Part shown: positions 8,985-18,366 of the stretch, in pieces
How the letters are laid out: the number at the start of each line of letters is the position of its first letter
Position numbering within the stretch: position 1 is the stretch's first letter
NCBI GenBank assembly: GCA_938049335.1
Contig: CALIYX010000025.1
Span: 152,301-216,300 of the forward strand
Direction of reading: 5' to 3'
From: an uncultured Clostridia bacterium
Lineage (GTDB): Bacteria > Bacillota > Clostridia > Peptostreptococcales > Anaerovoracaceae
Length of the DNA: 64,000 nucleotides
The notes under the pieces: model-generated
Seen by the model: only the letters and a program-made list of their open reading frames with translations
What the model was told of the DNA's origin: nothing
Databases searched by the model: none
Position numbers and translations under genes: made by a program

Positions 8985-8997
8985 ACTAAAACACTTA

Positions 8998-9132
8998 CTA
9001 AGCTGAAAGTCTTTTTCTTCCCTTAGTTCTTCTTCTCTTTAGAACGTTTCTACCATTCTTAGTAGCCATTCTCTTTCTAAAGCCGTGTTCCTTCATTCTC
9101 TGCCTGTTCTTAGGCTGAAATGTCTGTTTCAT
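8998..9132 (-). CDS. rpmH: 50S ribosomal protein L34
   Basis: 44-residue, very basic protein beginning MKQTFQPKNRQRMKEHGFRK and ending in RKRLSA, the standard bL34 sequence. GAGGAGGT precedes the ATG. First gene of the minus-strand operon leaving the origin. Confidence 0.98.
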   Translation of the reverse strand: MKQTFQPKNRQRMKEHGFRKRMATKNGRNVLKRRRTKGRKRLSA

Positions 9133-9197
9133 TGTTTTTACCTCCTCTTTTGTAAACTTACCTGCATCTTCTAAATTTCAAAAACGCATACAAAATT

Positions 9198-9226
9198 ATT
9201 TTATATTGATATACATTCTATGTCAA
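9198..9226 (-). promoter_or_regulatory. Promoter for rpmH operon
   Basis: On the minus strand TTGACA (9226-9221), a 17-base spacer and TAAAAT (9203-9198) make a near-consensus sigma-A promoter about 66 bases upstream of rpmH. Confidence 0.8.
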
Positions 9227-9240
9227 TACAAGATTTGAAT

Positions 9241-9364
9241 TTATCAACGTTTTGAGCCTAAAAGCTATATGTGGATAATTATGATAAAGTTATCCTCTAT
9301 ATGTGGATAACTCTTTTTATAACTACAAAATAAACATCTATTTTTATTAATAACCTGTGGATAA
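9241..9364. promoter_or_regulatory. oriC, upstream DnaA-box cluster
   Basis: Three perfect DnaA boxes TGTGGATAA occur at 9270-9278, 9302-9310 and 9356-9364, all in the same orientation. Weaker boxes are TTATCAACG at 9241 and TTATCCTCT at 9290. The region between rpmH and dnaA (352 bases) is otherwise very AT-rich. It corresponds to the incA/incB side of a Bacillus-type bipartite origin and probably also gives DnaA autoregulation. Confidence 0.9.
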
Positions 9365-9423
9365 CTTTTTATAACTTACTATTTTTTCATCAAAATTTTT
9401 TCAAAGTTCCCATTCAATATACC

Positions 9424-9452
9424 TTGTTTTAAATCTAATTATTCTATACAAT
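9424..9452 (+). promoter_or_regulatory. Promoter for dnaA
   Basis: TTGTTT (9424-9429), a 17-base spacer and TACAAT (9447-9452), then GGGAGG before the TTG start. It lies just downstream of the last upstream DnaA box. Confidence 0.6.
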
Positions 9453-9484
9453 ATATTTATATCATTTTTAGGGAGGCATTATAA

Positions 9485-10840
9485 TTGAATAAAGAAGAAA
9501 TCCTAAAAAAAGTCCTTCTTGATATAAAAAGCAATGTTACTCAAGCTACATATGATTCATTTATATCAAAAGTAAAGATACATAATATTTTAGAAAACCC
9601 TAATCTCGTTGAATTATCAACAGATAAAGAGTTTACTTCTAATATCTTAAACCGAAGATATAATCATGTTTTTGAGGATTCCCTAAAGTCAGTTTTAGGT
9701 AAAAGTTACCGTGTTGTTATTAAACCTGAATTTGAATATAAAGAAAACAACAAGGTAATAGATGATACTAAGAAATCTACGGCATATAATCTTAATTTCT
9801 ATTCAAGTAAAGAGAAGATTTTTAATCCTAAATTTACCTTTGATAACTTTGTTGTAGGAAATAGTAATACCTATGCTTATTCAGCATGTATGGCAGTTGC
9901 AAAAAACCCATCTTCTGCCTATAACCCCCTATTTATATATGGTAAATCTGGATTAGGTAAAACACATTTACTTAATGCCATAGGAATATACCTATTAGAA
10001 AATAATGAGAATATGAGAATTCTCTATGTTTCTTCTGAGACATTTACAAACGATTTTATTAAAGCTCTCCAGGAAGGTAAAGCTTTTGAATTTAAATCTA
10101 AATATAGAAAAGCTGATGTTCTACTAGTTGATGATATTCAGTTTTTAGAAGGTAAAGAAGGTATTCAAGAGGAATTCTTCCATACATTTAACTCATTACA
10201 TGAGGATAATAAACAGATTATATTATCTGGAGATAAACCACCTAATAAGCTAGTTAAACTTGATGAAAGATTAAGATCACGCTTTGGTTGGAATATGATT
10301 GCAGAAATAGCACCTCCAGATTATGAGACCAGAGTAGCAATACTTAGGAAAAAAGCTGAACTTTTCAATGTTGATCTAGATGATGATGTTGAACAAGTAA
10401 TAGCTATGATTTCCGAAAAAATCAAAGATAACATCAGAGAATTAGAAGGTGCTTTCACTAGAATTCATGCCTTTGCTCAGATGGGTAATTTGAAGATTGA
10501 TATGGATCTTGCTAAATCTTGTCTTACAGATGTTGTATCAATAGGTGGAAATATAAGTCCTGATAAGATTAAGTCAACTGTTTCAAAGTATTATAATATC
10601 AAGGTTTCTGACTTAGAATCTGATAGTAGAAAGAGTGAATTTGCTTATCCTAGACAGATTGCTATGTATTTATGTCGTATCCACACCGATTTATCTCTTC
10701 CTAAAATAGGAAAGTTATTTGGTGATAAGCATTATTCTACTGTTAAGCACGGCTGCGACAAAATAGAAGATGATCTAAAAGATAATAAGGAACTAAGAGA
10801 AGTTATCGATCAGCTAAATGATGAATTGAAAGTTATATAA
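9485..10840 (+). CDS. dnaA: Chromosomal replication initiator DnaA
   Basis: 451 residues with a TTG start chosen because GGGAGG lies 8-9 bases upstream and no in-frame ATG fits. Domain I spans roughly 1-85. The AAA+ domain has Walker A GKSGLGKTHLL (about 157), Walker B VLLVDDIQFL (about 215) and sensor/box VII RLRSRFGW. Domain IV has the DnaA-box binding signature GDKHYSTVKHGCDKI near residue 420, where many bacteria have GGRDHTTV. It melts oriC and loads the helicase. Confidence 0.98.
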   Translation: MNKEEILKKVLLDIKSNVTQATYDSFISKVKIHNILENPNLVELSTDKEFTSNILNRRYNHVFEDSLKSVLGKSYRVVIKPEFEYKENNKVIDDTKKSTAYNLNFYSSKEKIFNPKFTFDNFVVGNSNTYAYSACMAVAKNPSSAYNPLFIYGKSGLGKTHLLNAIGIYLLENNENMRILYVSSETFTNDFIKALQEGKAFEFKSKYRKADVLLVDDIQFLEGKEGIQEEFFHTFNSLHEDNKQIILSGDKPPNKLVKLDERLRSRFGWNMIAEIAPPDYETRVAILRKKAELFNVDLDDDVEQVIAMISEKIKDNIRELEGAFTRIHAFAQMGNLKIDMDLAKSCLTDVVSIGGNISPDKIKSTVSKYYNIKVSDLESDSRKSEFAYPRQIAMYLCRIHTDLSLPKIGKLFGDKHYSTVKHGCDKIEDDLKDNKELREVIDQLNDELKVI

Positions 10841-10843
10841 TAC

Positions 10844-10995
10844 TTATCCTCATTCATCCACATCTTATCCACAGGCTTATACTTCTATAACTGAGGATAA
10901 AAAATTAAGGAATTTCAAGGCTGAACATACTTATCCACTGTTTCCACAGACCTTATTACTAATATTATTATATATAAGTTAATAATAAAATTGCA
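10844..10995. promoter_or_regulatory. oriC, downstream DnaA boxes and AT-rich unwinding candidate
   Basis: Between dnaA and dnaN there is a perfect box TTATCCACA (10865-10873). Near-matches are TTATCCTCA (10844), TCATCCACA (10854), TGAGGATAA (10892) and TTATCCACT (10931). They are followed by a tract of almost pure A/T from about 10950 to 10995. This matches the incC/unwinding-element side of Firmicutes origins. The exact melting site is inferred from composition only. Confidence 0.85.
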
Positions 10996-11012
10996 TTTTC
11001 AGGAGGTTTTTT

Positions 11013-12131
11013 ATGAAGTTCACATGTAATCAATTAGAATTAACAAGAACTCTCAATATTGTATCTAAAGCTATAAGCTCAAGAACAACAATACCTACAC
11101 TTAAAGGTATTAATATCAATATAAATTCAGGTATAGCAACTTTTACAGCATCTGATATGGATATAACTATAGAAAATTCTATGGAAGTATATAATTCGGA
11201 GGATGGTTCTGTTGTAGTTCCAGCAAAACTCTTTGGTGACATAGTAAGAAAACTTCCTAATAATGATATTGAGTTTACTTGTGAAGAAGAAAAAATTACT
11301 ATTAAATGCCTAACATCAGAGTTTTCTCTAGTAGGAATGTCATCTGATGAGTTTCCAAACATAAAGAATACAGAAGAAGATGCAAAGGAATTAACTTTTG
11401 ATAAGGGAAAATTTGCTGAAATGATAAGAAAAACTTCATTTGCAGCAAGTATTGATCAAACAAAGGGTGTTATTACAGGTATTCTTCTAGAAATAGCTAA
11501 CGATAATATCAAAATGGTAGCTATAGATGGATATAGAATGGCTATTACATCAGAAGAAATGGTTAATAGAGAAGATCATAGAATAATTATATCTGCTAAA
11601 ATAATGAATGAAATAAGCAAGATTATTTCAGAAACAAGCCTTAATTCAGAGAGCGAAGAAATTAAGATATTAGTAGATAATAAGAGCGCTGTTTTGATGA
11701 TAGATAACATTAAAGTTATCATGAGATTAATAGCTGGCGAATTTATAAAATACCAGGACATTATCCCAAAGACAGCTTCAATAAATGTAAAACTAAGAAA
11801 ATCAGAGCTTATGGAATGTGTAGAGAGAGCTTCACTTTTATCAAAGGAAGGTAAGAACAATCTTATCAAGCTATCCATAAAGGATAATGTTATTACAATA
11901 ACTTCACGCTCAGAGGAAGGTAATGTAAAAGAGGATTTGTTAGCAGAAAAGACTGGTGAAGACCTCGATATAGGATTTAATGCTAAATATATCATAGATA
12001 TACTTAAAGTTATAAGTGATGAAGAGATAGTAATGAAGTTTAATACAAGTATATCTCCATGCTTAATCACTCCAGTAGAAGGTGAAAGTTACGAGTATCT
12101 TGTTCTTCCAGTAAGACTATCAAATATGTAA
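11013..12131 (+). CDS. dnaN: DNA polymerase III beta subunit (sliding clamp)
   Basis: 372 residues, three repeated clamp domains; starts MKFTCNQLELTRTLNIVSKA and ends with the hydrophobic pocket strand YLVLPVRLSNM typical of the clamp C-terminus. AGGAGG lies just upstream. Encircles DNA and tethers polymerase. Translation of recF begins one base after its stop. Confidence 0.98.
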   Translation: MKFTCNQLELTRTLNIVSKAISSRTTIPTLKGINININSGIATFTASDMDITIENSMEVYNSEDGSVVVPAKLFGDIVRKLPNNDIEFTCEEEKITIKCLTSEFSLVGMSSDEFPNIKNTEEDAKELTFDKGKFAEMIRKTSFAASIDQTKGVITGILLEIANDNIKMVAIDGYRMAITSEEMVNREDHRIIISAKIMNEISKIISETSLNSESEEIKILVDNKSAVLMIDNIKVIMRLIAGEFIKYQDIIPKTASINVKLRKSELMECVERASLLSKEGKNNLIKLSIKDNVITITSRSEEGNVKEDLLAEKTGEDLDIGFNAKYIIDILKVISDEEIVMKFNTSISPCLITPVEGESYEYLVLPVRLSNM

Positions 12132-12132
12132 G

Positions 12133-13236
12133 ATGCATATAGAAAAAATAGAGCTGCAAAATTTTAGAAACTATAACAATTTAGAACTAGAATTTAGCAA
12201 AAATGTTAATTTAATATTAGGAAAGAATGCTCAAGGAAAGACGAACCTATTAGAAGCTGTTTATTTAACAGCAATAGGTCGTTCTTTTCGTACATCAAAA
12301 GATATTGACCTAGTTAAATTTAGCGAGAATAATGCCATAGTAAAGGTATGGGCTGAAAAGGAATTAAACAGTACAACTGTTGAAATTTTAATTAAAAGAA
12401 AAGGTGAAAAAAGCTCCGAAAAATTTATAAAAAAAGATAGAAAAAATGTAACTAAGACTTCACAGCTTCTAAAAAATATTTTGATAGTTATATTTTCACC
12501 TGAAGATTTAAAAATAGTAAAGGATGAGCCAGAGAAGAGAAGAAAGTTTATAGATAGGGAGCTAAGTCAAATTTCTCCTAAGTACTATAATAGCTTATCT
12601 AACTACAAAAAATCACTTTTGCAGAGAAATACCTACTTAAAAGAAGATAATTTAGAGCCATCTATAATAGATCTTTGGGATATTCAGATAGCAAAATATG
12701 GAGCTGAGGTAATATTCCTAAGAAAAGATTTTATAAAGAAGTTAAGTGAATATAGTGCACAAATACATTCAGGAATAACTGGAGATAAGGAAAAATTAGA
12801 TATTATATATGAGCCTAATGTTGAAATAAAGGAAAGTTTGTCTGAGCAGGAAGATTTTATATACAGAGAACTAAAAAATTTATTTAAAACTGACTCAAGA
12901 AATAGAAATACTTCTGTTGGTCCTCATAGAGATGATATATCATTCATTGTGAATGATATAGATATGAGGAATTTTGGATCTCAGGGACAGCAGAGAACAT
13001 GCGCTTTATCGCTAAAATTAGCAGAGCTCAACCTTATAAAAGAAAAAACTGATGAGGATGCAATATTGCTATTAGACGATGTTATGAGTGAACTTGATGC
13101 TGATAGACAGGAATTTCTCATAGATACTATGAAAAAGAATCAATTATTTATAACTACAACAGAGCTTGATCAAAATATAAAAGATAAGTTTGATGAACTT
13201 AAAATATTCTATATAGAAAACGGAACTCTTATATAA
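12133..13236 (+). CDS. recF: DNA replication and repair protein RecF
   Basis: 367-residue SMC-like ATPase: Walker A GKNAQGKTNLLEA (about 30-42), signature SQGQQRTCALSLKLAE (about 280) and Walker B LLLDDVMSELD (about 315). It loads RecA at gaps with RecO/RecR. There is no S4-domain yaaA gene between dnaN and recF, unlike Bacillus. The start directly after the dnaN stop without its own strong ribosome site implies coupling. Confidence 0.97.
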   Translation: MHIEKIELQNFRNYNNLELEFSKNVNLILGKNAQGKTNLLEAVYLTAIGRSFRTSKDIDLVKFSENNAIVKVWAEKELNSTTVEILIKRKGEKSSEKFIKKDRKNVTKTSQLLKNILIVIFSPEDLKIVKDEPEKRRKFIDRELSQISPKYYNSLSNYKKSLLQRNTYLKEDNLEPSIIDLWDIQIAKYGAEVIFLRKDFIKKLSEYSAQIHSGITGDKEKLDIIYEPNVEIKESLSEQEDFIYRELKNLFKTDSRNRNTSVGPHRDDISFIVNDIDMRNFGSQGQQRTCALSLKLAELNLIKEKTDEDAILLLDDVMSELDADRQEFLIDTMKKNQLFITTTELDQNIKDKFDELKIFYIENGTLI

Positions 13237-13276
13237 TATATATATTAAACTGATATATATTTTATAGATTAAAAAT

Positions 13277-13299
13277 ATCGCCTTAGGGCGATTTTTTTA
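13277..13299 (+). terminator. Terminator after recF
   Basis: ATCGCC-TTAG-GGCGAT followed by TTTTTT. It separates dnaA-dnaN-recF from gyrB. Confidence 0.9.
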
Positions 13300-13336
13300 T
13301 ATACGGTAATAATTTTTCTTTTAATAAAGTAAAAAC

Positions 13337-13365
13337 TTGTTAAAAAGTCGATTTTAATGTATAAT
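13337..13365 (+). promoter_or_regulatory. Promoter for gyrB-gyrA
   Basis: TTGTTA (13337-13342), a 17-base spacer and TATAAT (13360-13365), 48 bases upstream of the gyrB ATG and just after the recF terminator. Confidence 0.75.
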
Positions 13366-13412
13366 ATATGCTATCGTTTTGATAAAAAATGTAGAAGGAA
13401 AGCGAGGATTAA

Positions 13413-15338
13413 ATGAGTACAGAAGAAAAGATAAATACTCAATACGACGCCGCGCAAATTCAAGTACTTGAAGGATTAGAAGCAGTTAGAAAAAGGCCTG
13501 GTATGTACATTGGTAGTACTGGTGCTAGAGGTCTTCATCATCTAGTATATGAAGTTGTTGATAACAGTGTCGACGAGGCATTGGCTGGATATTGTAAACA
13601 CATAAAGATAAGTATTAATAAAGATGGATCTTTAACGGTTGAGGATGATGGTCGTGGTATGCCAGTTGATAATCATCCTAAGCTCGGAATTCCAGCGGTT
13701 GAGGTTATCCATACAGTTCTTCACGCAGGTGGTAAGTTCGGTGGTGGAGGATACAAGGTATCTGGAGGACTTCACGGTGTAGGTGCTTCCGTAGTAAATG
13801 CTCTTTCTACAGATATGATTGTAGAGATTAAGAGAAACGGAAATATATATAGGCAAGAATACAAGAGAGGTAAGACAGTTACTCCTCTTGAGGTTATTGG
13901 AGAATCAAAGTCAACAGGGTCTAAAACAACGTTCTGGCCTGATGCTGAGATTTTCGAGACTATAGAATTTGATTACGATACTCTTCAGCACAGATTTAGA
14001 GAAATGGCTTTCCTAAATAAGGGAATTAAGATTTCCATAACTGATGAGAGAGTTACACCTAAGAAGAAGGAAGTTTTCCACTACGAGGGCGGTCTTAAGG
14101 AATATGTTCACTACATTAACCAAAATAAAGAAGTGCTTCACAAGGAAGTAATATATTTTGATGTAGAGAATAAGAATAGCATGGAAGTTGAAGTTGCTCT
14201 TCAGTACACTGACAGATACAACGAATTTATACTTTCATACGCTAATAACATCAATACAACAGACGGCGGAACTCACATGGCAGGACTAAAGTCTGCTTTG
14301 ACAAGAGCAATAAACGATTATGCTAAGAAGTCAAAGATTCTTAAGGATAGCGATCCTGCGCTAAGCGGTGAGGATATTCGTGAAGGTATTACAGCCATAG
14401 TTTCTGTAAAGCTTGCTCAGCCACAATTTGAAGGACAGACTAAGGCAAAGCTTGGAAACAGTGATGTTAGAGGATTTGTTGAAACTGCGACAAATGATAA
14501 TTTAACAGCTTACTTAGAGGAGCATCCACAGGAAGCAAAGATAATCATAGAAAAATGTATCAGAGCTTCAAGAGCAAGAGAGGCTGCGAGAAAAGCTAGA
14601 GATCTTACAAGAAGAAAGAATGCTTTAGATAGTACTTCACTTCCAGGTAAGCTTGCAGACTGCTCAGAGAAGGATCCGGCGCTTTCAGAAATATTCCTAG
14701 TCGAGGGTGACTCTGCGGGCGGTTCAGCAAAGCAGGGACGTGATCGCTCAAGACAGGCTGTTCTTCCACTTAGAGGTAAGATTCTAAATGTTGAAAAAGC
14801 AAGACTTGATAAGATTCTTAACTCAGAAGAAATTAAGAATATGATTACAGCTTTTGGTTGTGGTGTAGGAGATGATTTTGATGCTAGTAAGCTCAGATAT
14901 CACAAGATAATTATCATGACCGATGCCGACGTCGACGGAGCACATATCAGAACTTTGCTTTTGACATTCTTCTTCCGTCATATGACACCTTTGATAGAAG
15001 GAGGCTATGTATATGCAGCTAAGCCACCTCTATTTATGAGCAAACAGGGTAAGGATGTTTACTACACATATTCGGAGCCTGAACAGGAGAAGCTACTTGC
15101 TGAGCTTTCAACAAAGAAGACTAAGGTAGATATTCAGAGATACAAGGGTCTTGGAGAGATGGATTTCCACCAGCTTTGGGAGACTACCATGGATTTTAAC
15201 AACCGTACTCTTGTACAGATTACGATGGATGATGCATCTCAGGCAGATGAGATATTCACAATTTTGATGGGTGATAAGGTTCCACCTCGTAAGAAATTTA
15301 TAGAAGATAATGCTAAATACGCAGAGATAGATATCTAA
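13413..15338 (+). CDS. gyrB: DNA gyrase subunit B
   Basis: 641 residues. GHKL ATPase domain with VYEVVDNSVDEALAG and GRGMPVD (about 50-85), then HAGGKFGGGGYKVSGGLHGVG. The TOPRIM domain has FLVEGDSAGGSAKQGRDR (about 430) and DADVDGAHI (about 508). Supplies ATP hydrolysis for negative supercoiling with GyrA. GGAAAGCGAGG precedes the ATG. Normal length and all motifs present. Confidence 0.98.
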   Translation: MSTEEKINTQYDAAQIQVLEGLEAVRKRPGMYIGSTGARGLHHLVYEVVDNSVDEALAGYCKHIKISINKDGSLTVEDDGRGMPVDNHPKLGIPAVEVIHTVLHAGGKFGGGGYKVSGGLHGVGASVVNALSTDMIVEIKRNGNIYRQEYKRGKTVTPLEVIGESKSTGSKTTFWPDAEIFETIEFDYDTLQHRFREMAFLNKGIKISITDERVTPKKKEVFHYEGGLKEYVHYINQNKEVLHKEVIYFDVENKNSMEVEVALQYTDRYNEFILSYANNINTTDGGTHMAGLKSALTRAINDYAKKSKILKDSDPALSGEDIREGITAIVSVKLAQPQFEGQTKAKLGNSDVRGFVETATNDNLTAYLEEHPQEAKIIIEKCIRASRAREAARKARDLTRRKNALDSTSLPGKLADCSEKDPALSEIFLVEGDSAGGSAKQGRDRSRQAVLPLRGKILNVEKARLDKILNSEEIKNMITAFGCGVGDDFDASKLRYHKIIIMTDADVDGAHIRTLLLTFFFRHMTPLIEGGYVYAAKPPLFMSKQGKDVYYTYSEPEQEKLLAELSTKKTKVDIQRYKGLGEMDFHQLWETTMDFNNRTLVQITMDDASQADEIFTILMGDKVPPRKKFIEDNAKYAEIDI

Positions 15339-15354
15339 GAAGGGAGGGTATACA

Positions 15355-17850
15355 ATGTCAGATCTTTTAGAAGATACAAGATTAGAACAAACCGAGATAT
15401 ACTCGGAAATGAAAAAATCGTATATTGACTATGCGATGAGCGTTATAGTAGGCAGAGCCCTTCCAGATGTACGAGATGGTCTAAAGCCAGTACATAGAAG
15501 AATTCTATACGGAATGGGACATCTAGGTGTAACACCTGATAAGCCACATAAGAAGTCTGCGCGTATCGTCGGTGAAGTAATGGGTAAATATCACCCTCAC
15601 GGTGACAGCTCAATCTACGATGCAATGGTAAGACTTGCACAGGACTTCTCAACTAGATATATGCTAGTTGATGGTCACGGAAACTTCGGTTCAGTAGACG
15701 GTGACTCGGCTGCTGCTATGCGTTATACGGAAGCAAGGATGACTCCTTTTGCTCTCGAAATGCTTAGAGATATCGATAAGGAAACCGTTGATTTTAGAGA
15801 TAACTTTGATGGTGAAGAAAAAGAACCTGTAGTTCTACCAAGCAGATTCCCTAACTTACTTGTTAATGGATCAAATGGTATCGCTGTAGGTATGGCAACA
15901 TCTATACCTCCACACAACCTAAAAGAGGTAATCGATGCAACAATTAGGGTAATTGATGAGCCTGATTGTGATATTGAAGAGCTTATCAAAATTGTAAAGG
16001 GTCCAGACTTCCCAACGGGTGCTCAGATACTCGGCAAAGCCGGAATGAAGGAAGCTTACAGAACTGGTACTGGTAAGGTTAAGGTTAGATCCTGCTGTGA
16101 AATCGAAGAGACAGATCGCGGAAAGTCACAGATTGTAATAACTGAGATTCCATACATGGTTAACAAGGCTAGACTTATCGAGAAGATGGCTGACCTAGTT
16201 AAGGAAAAGAAGGTAGAAGGTGTTTCAGCTATTCGTGACGAGTCAAACCGCGAAGGTATTAGAATTGTTGTTGAGCTGAAGAGAGATGCAAATCCTCAAA
16301 TTACGCTAAACAGATTCTATAAGCACACTCAGCTACAGGATAGCTTTAGCATGATTATGCTAGCTCTTGTAGATGGAAGACCTGAGGTTCTAACGCTTAA
16401 GAGATTCCTAGAGGAATATGTAAAGTTCCAGAAGGAAGTAGTTACAAGAAGAACAAAGTTTGATCTAGCCAAGGCAGAAGCAAGAGCTCACATCTTAGAA
16501 GGACTAAGAATTGCTCTAGATAATATCGATGCAGTAATCAAAACTATTCGTGAGTCATACAGCAATGCTAAGGAAAATCTGATGGAAAACTTCGGTCTTT
16601 CAGATATCCAGGCACAGGCAATTCTCGACATGAGACTTGCAAGACTACAGGGACTAGAGCGCGAGAAGATTGAGAATGAGTATAATGAGTTAATGAAGAA
16701 AATTGCTTATTATAAATCACTTCTTGCAGACGAAGTTCTTTTGATGGGAGTTATCAAGGACGAGCTCACAGAAATTAGAGATAAGTACGGCGACGAAAGA
16801 AGAACTCAGATTGTTAGAGATGAGGGAGAATTCGATGAGGAAGACCTTGTTGAAGAGGAAAATGTAACTATTACATTTACTCACCTTGGATATATCAAGA
16901 GAGTCCCAGCTGATACATATAAGGCGCAGAAGCGTGGAGGAAAGGGAATTACAGGTGTTACAACTCGTGATAACGATTTTGTTAAGGACCTTGTAATGAC
17001 TTCAACCCACGATAATCTAATGTTCTTTACAAACACAGGAAAGGCTCATAAGATTAAGGCTTACGAGATTCCAGAAGCTACGAGAACAGCTAGAGGAACA
17101 CCTGCAATTAACTTCCTAAATCTCCTCCAGAGGGAGAGAATTACGGCAGTTATTCCTGTTAAGGAGTTCTCAGAGGATAAGTATCTAATCGCAATTACTA
17201 AGAACGGTTTGATTAAGAAGACTGCTCTTAACGAATTTGATACAAAGAGAACGACTGGCTTAATTGCAATTAATCTAAAGGATGAGGATGAACTCATCGC
17301 AATTAAGCAATCTACAGGAAGCAACAATATTATCATCGTTACTAAGAAGGGTAAGTGCATAAGCTTCTCCGAAAAGGACGTTAGACCGATGGGCAGAATT
17401 GCTAGCGGTGTAAGAGCTATAAAGCTAGATAAGGATGATGAAGTAGTTTCCATGGAGCTAGTTGAGCCGGATCAGCAGCTTATGGTCGTAACCGAAAACG
17501 GATTTGGTAAGCGTACACATGTTGAGGAGTACAAGATTCAGGTTCGTGGCGGAAAGGGTCTTTTGACCTACGACAAGGCTAAGTTCAGCAAGACTGGTGC
17601 TCTTATAGGAGCTATGGTTGTTGACGAAAACGACGAAATTTTGATGATTAACTCAGATGGTATAATTATCAGAATCAGAGCGAGCGAGGTTTCCATACTA
17701 GGTCGTGCAACCCAGGGCGTTAAGATTATGAAGGTCGACGAAGGAAGCAAAATCGTTGCAATAGCAAAGGCTATACGTGATGATGAAGACGAGGTAGAGG
17801 AAAGCTCTCCAAGTACATCAAATGAAACAGAGGAGCAGATTAGCCTATAG
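15355..17850 (+). CDS. gyrA: DNA gyrase subunit A
   Basis: 831 residues. The winged-helix cleavage domain has the catalytic Tyr in AAAMRYTEARM (about 125). The C-terminal DNA-wrapping domain has the GyrA box QKRGGKG near residue 525. The quinolone-determining stretch reads HPHGDSSIYDAMV, so the residues at the E. coli 83 and 87 positions are the susceptible Ser and Asp. GGGAGGG precedes the ATG. The acidic, serine-rich C-terminal tail is normal. Confidence 0.98.
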   Translation: MSDLLEDTRLEQTEIYSEMKKSYIDYAMSVIVGRALPDVRDGLKPVHRRILYGMGHLGVTPDKPHKKSARIVGEVMGKYHPHGDSSIYDAMVRLAQDFSTRYMLVDGHGNFGSVDGDSAAAMRYTEARMTPFALEMLRDIDKETVDFRDNFDGEEKEPVVLPSRFPNLLVNGSNGIAVGMATSIPPHNLKEVIDATIRVIDEPDCDIEELIKIVKGPDFPTGAQILGKAGMKEAYRTGTGKVKVRSCCEIEETDRGKSQIVITEIPYMVNKARLIEKMADLVKEKKVEGVSAIRDESNREGIRIVVELKRDANPQITLNRFYKHTQLQDSFSMIMLALVDGRPEVLTLKRFLEEYVKFQKEVVTRRTKFDLAKAEARAHILEGLRIALDNIDAVIKTIRESYSNAKENLMENFGLSDIQAQAILDMRLARLQGLEREKIENEYNELMKKIAYYKSLLADEVLLMGVIKDELTEIRDKYGDERRTQIVRDEGEFDEEDLVEEENVTITFTHLGYIKRVPADTYKAQKRGGKGITGVTTRDNDFVKDLVMTSTHDNLMFFTNTGKAHKIKAYEIPEATRTARGTPAINFLNLLQRERITAVIPVKEFSEDKYLIAITKNGLIKKTALNEFDTKRTTGLIAINLKDEDELIAIKQSTGSNNIIIVTKKGKCISFSEKDVRPMGRIASGVRAIKLDKDDEVVSMELVEPDQQLMVVTENGFGKRTHVEEYKIQVRGGKGLLTYDKAKFSKTGALIGAMVVDENDEILMINSDGIIIRIRASEVSILGRATQGVKIMKVDEGSKIVAIAKAIRDDEDEVEESSPSTSNETEEQISL

Positions 17851-17917
17851 GGTTTAACTTGGATATCTGGTAAAGAAGATATTCACCTTTGATTTTATTG
17901 AGCCAATAAGCTATAAT

Positions 17918-17957
17918 AAGCCTGTATGTGGTGTAAATCGCATACAGGCTTTTACAT
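17918..17957 (+). terminator. Hairpin after gyrA
   Basis: Arms AAGCCTGTATG and CATACAGGCTT (11 bp) with a 12-base loop, followed by TTA only, so termination may be weak. It ends about 10 bases before the start of the next gene, so it could also modulate read-through into the kinase-sigma pair. Confidence 0.5.
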
Positions 17958-17967
17958 GGAGGAGAAG

Positions 17968-18366
17968 ATGGATAATTTAAGAATTATCATTCCCGGCAAA
18001 CCTGAATATATGACTATGGTAAGGCTCACAACAAGCTCAATTGCCGCAATGGCGGGATTTAATCTCGAAGACACAGACGACATTAAGATGGCTGTTTCAG
18101 AAGCATGCAAGAATGTTTCGTGTCATGGAGAGCAGGGCTTAAGTGATCAGTACGAAATATCATTTAAGATGGATGAGGGATACCTAGAGATTAAGGTAGT
18201 AGATGCGTGTGAAAAGCACACGATAGCAAAGGTCAAAAATACCTGTTTACACTGTCCTAAGGACGGTGATATTGGCATTATCATGATCAAATCATTCATG
18301 GATGATGTTGAATTTGGACGCGATGAAAATAATCATAAGTTTATCAGTATGGTGAAGAGAAAATGA
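17968..18366 (+). CDS. Anti-sigma factor / serine kinase, RsbW-SpoIIAB type
   Basis: 132 residues, GHKL ATPase fold. The N-box reads KMAVSEACKNVSCHG (about 50-64), and the G1-like loop GDIGIIMIKSFMDDVEF is near residue 105. RsbW/SpoIIAB proteins bind and inhibit a sigma factor and phosphorylate an STAS antagonist. Start chosen at the ATG with GGAGGAG seven bases upstream; a longer frame from 17926 would begin inside the gyrA hairpin. Its stop overlaps the next ATG (ATGA). No antagonist (RsbV/SpoIIAA) gene is present here, so the switch partner must be elsewhere or absent. Confidence 0.85.
   Translation: MDNLRIIIPGKPEYMTMVRLTTSSIAAMAGFNLEDTDDIKMAVSEACKNVSCHGEQGLSDQYEISFKMDEGYLEIKVVDACEKHTIAKVKNTCLHCPKDGDIGIIMIKSFMDDVEFGRDENNHKFISMVKRK

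Noticed and set aside
17852..17874. GTTTAA...GGTAAA as a sigma-B-type promoter before the kinase-sigma pair
   Set aside because: Spacing of 11 is too short and the -10 departs from GGGTAT; too weak to list.
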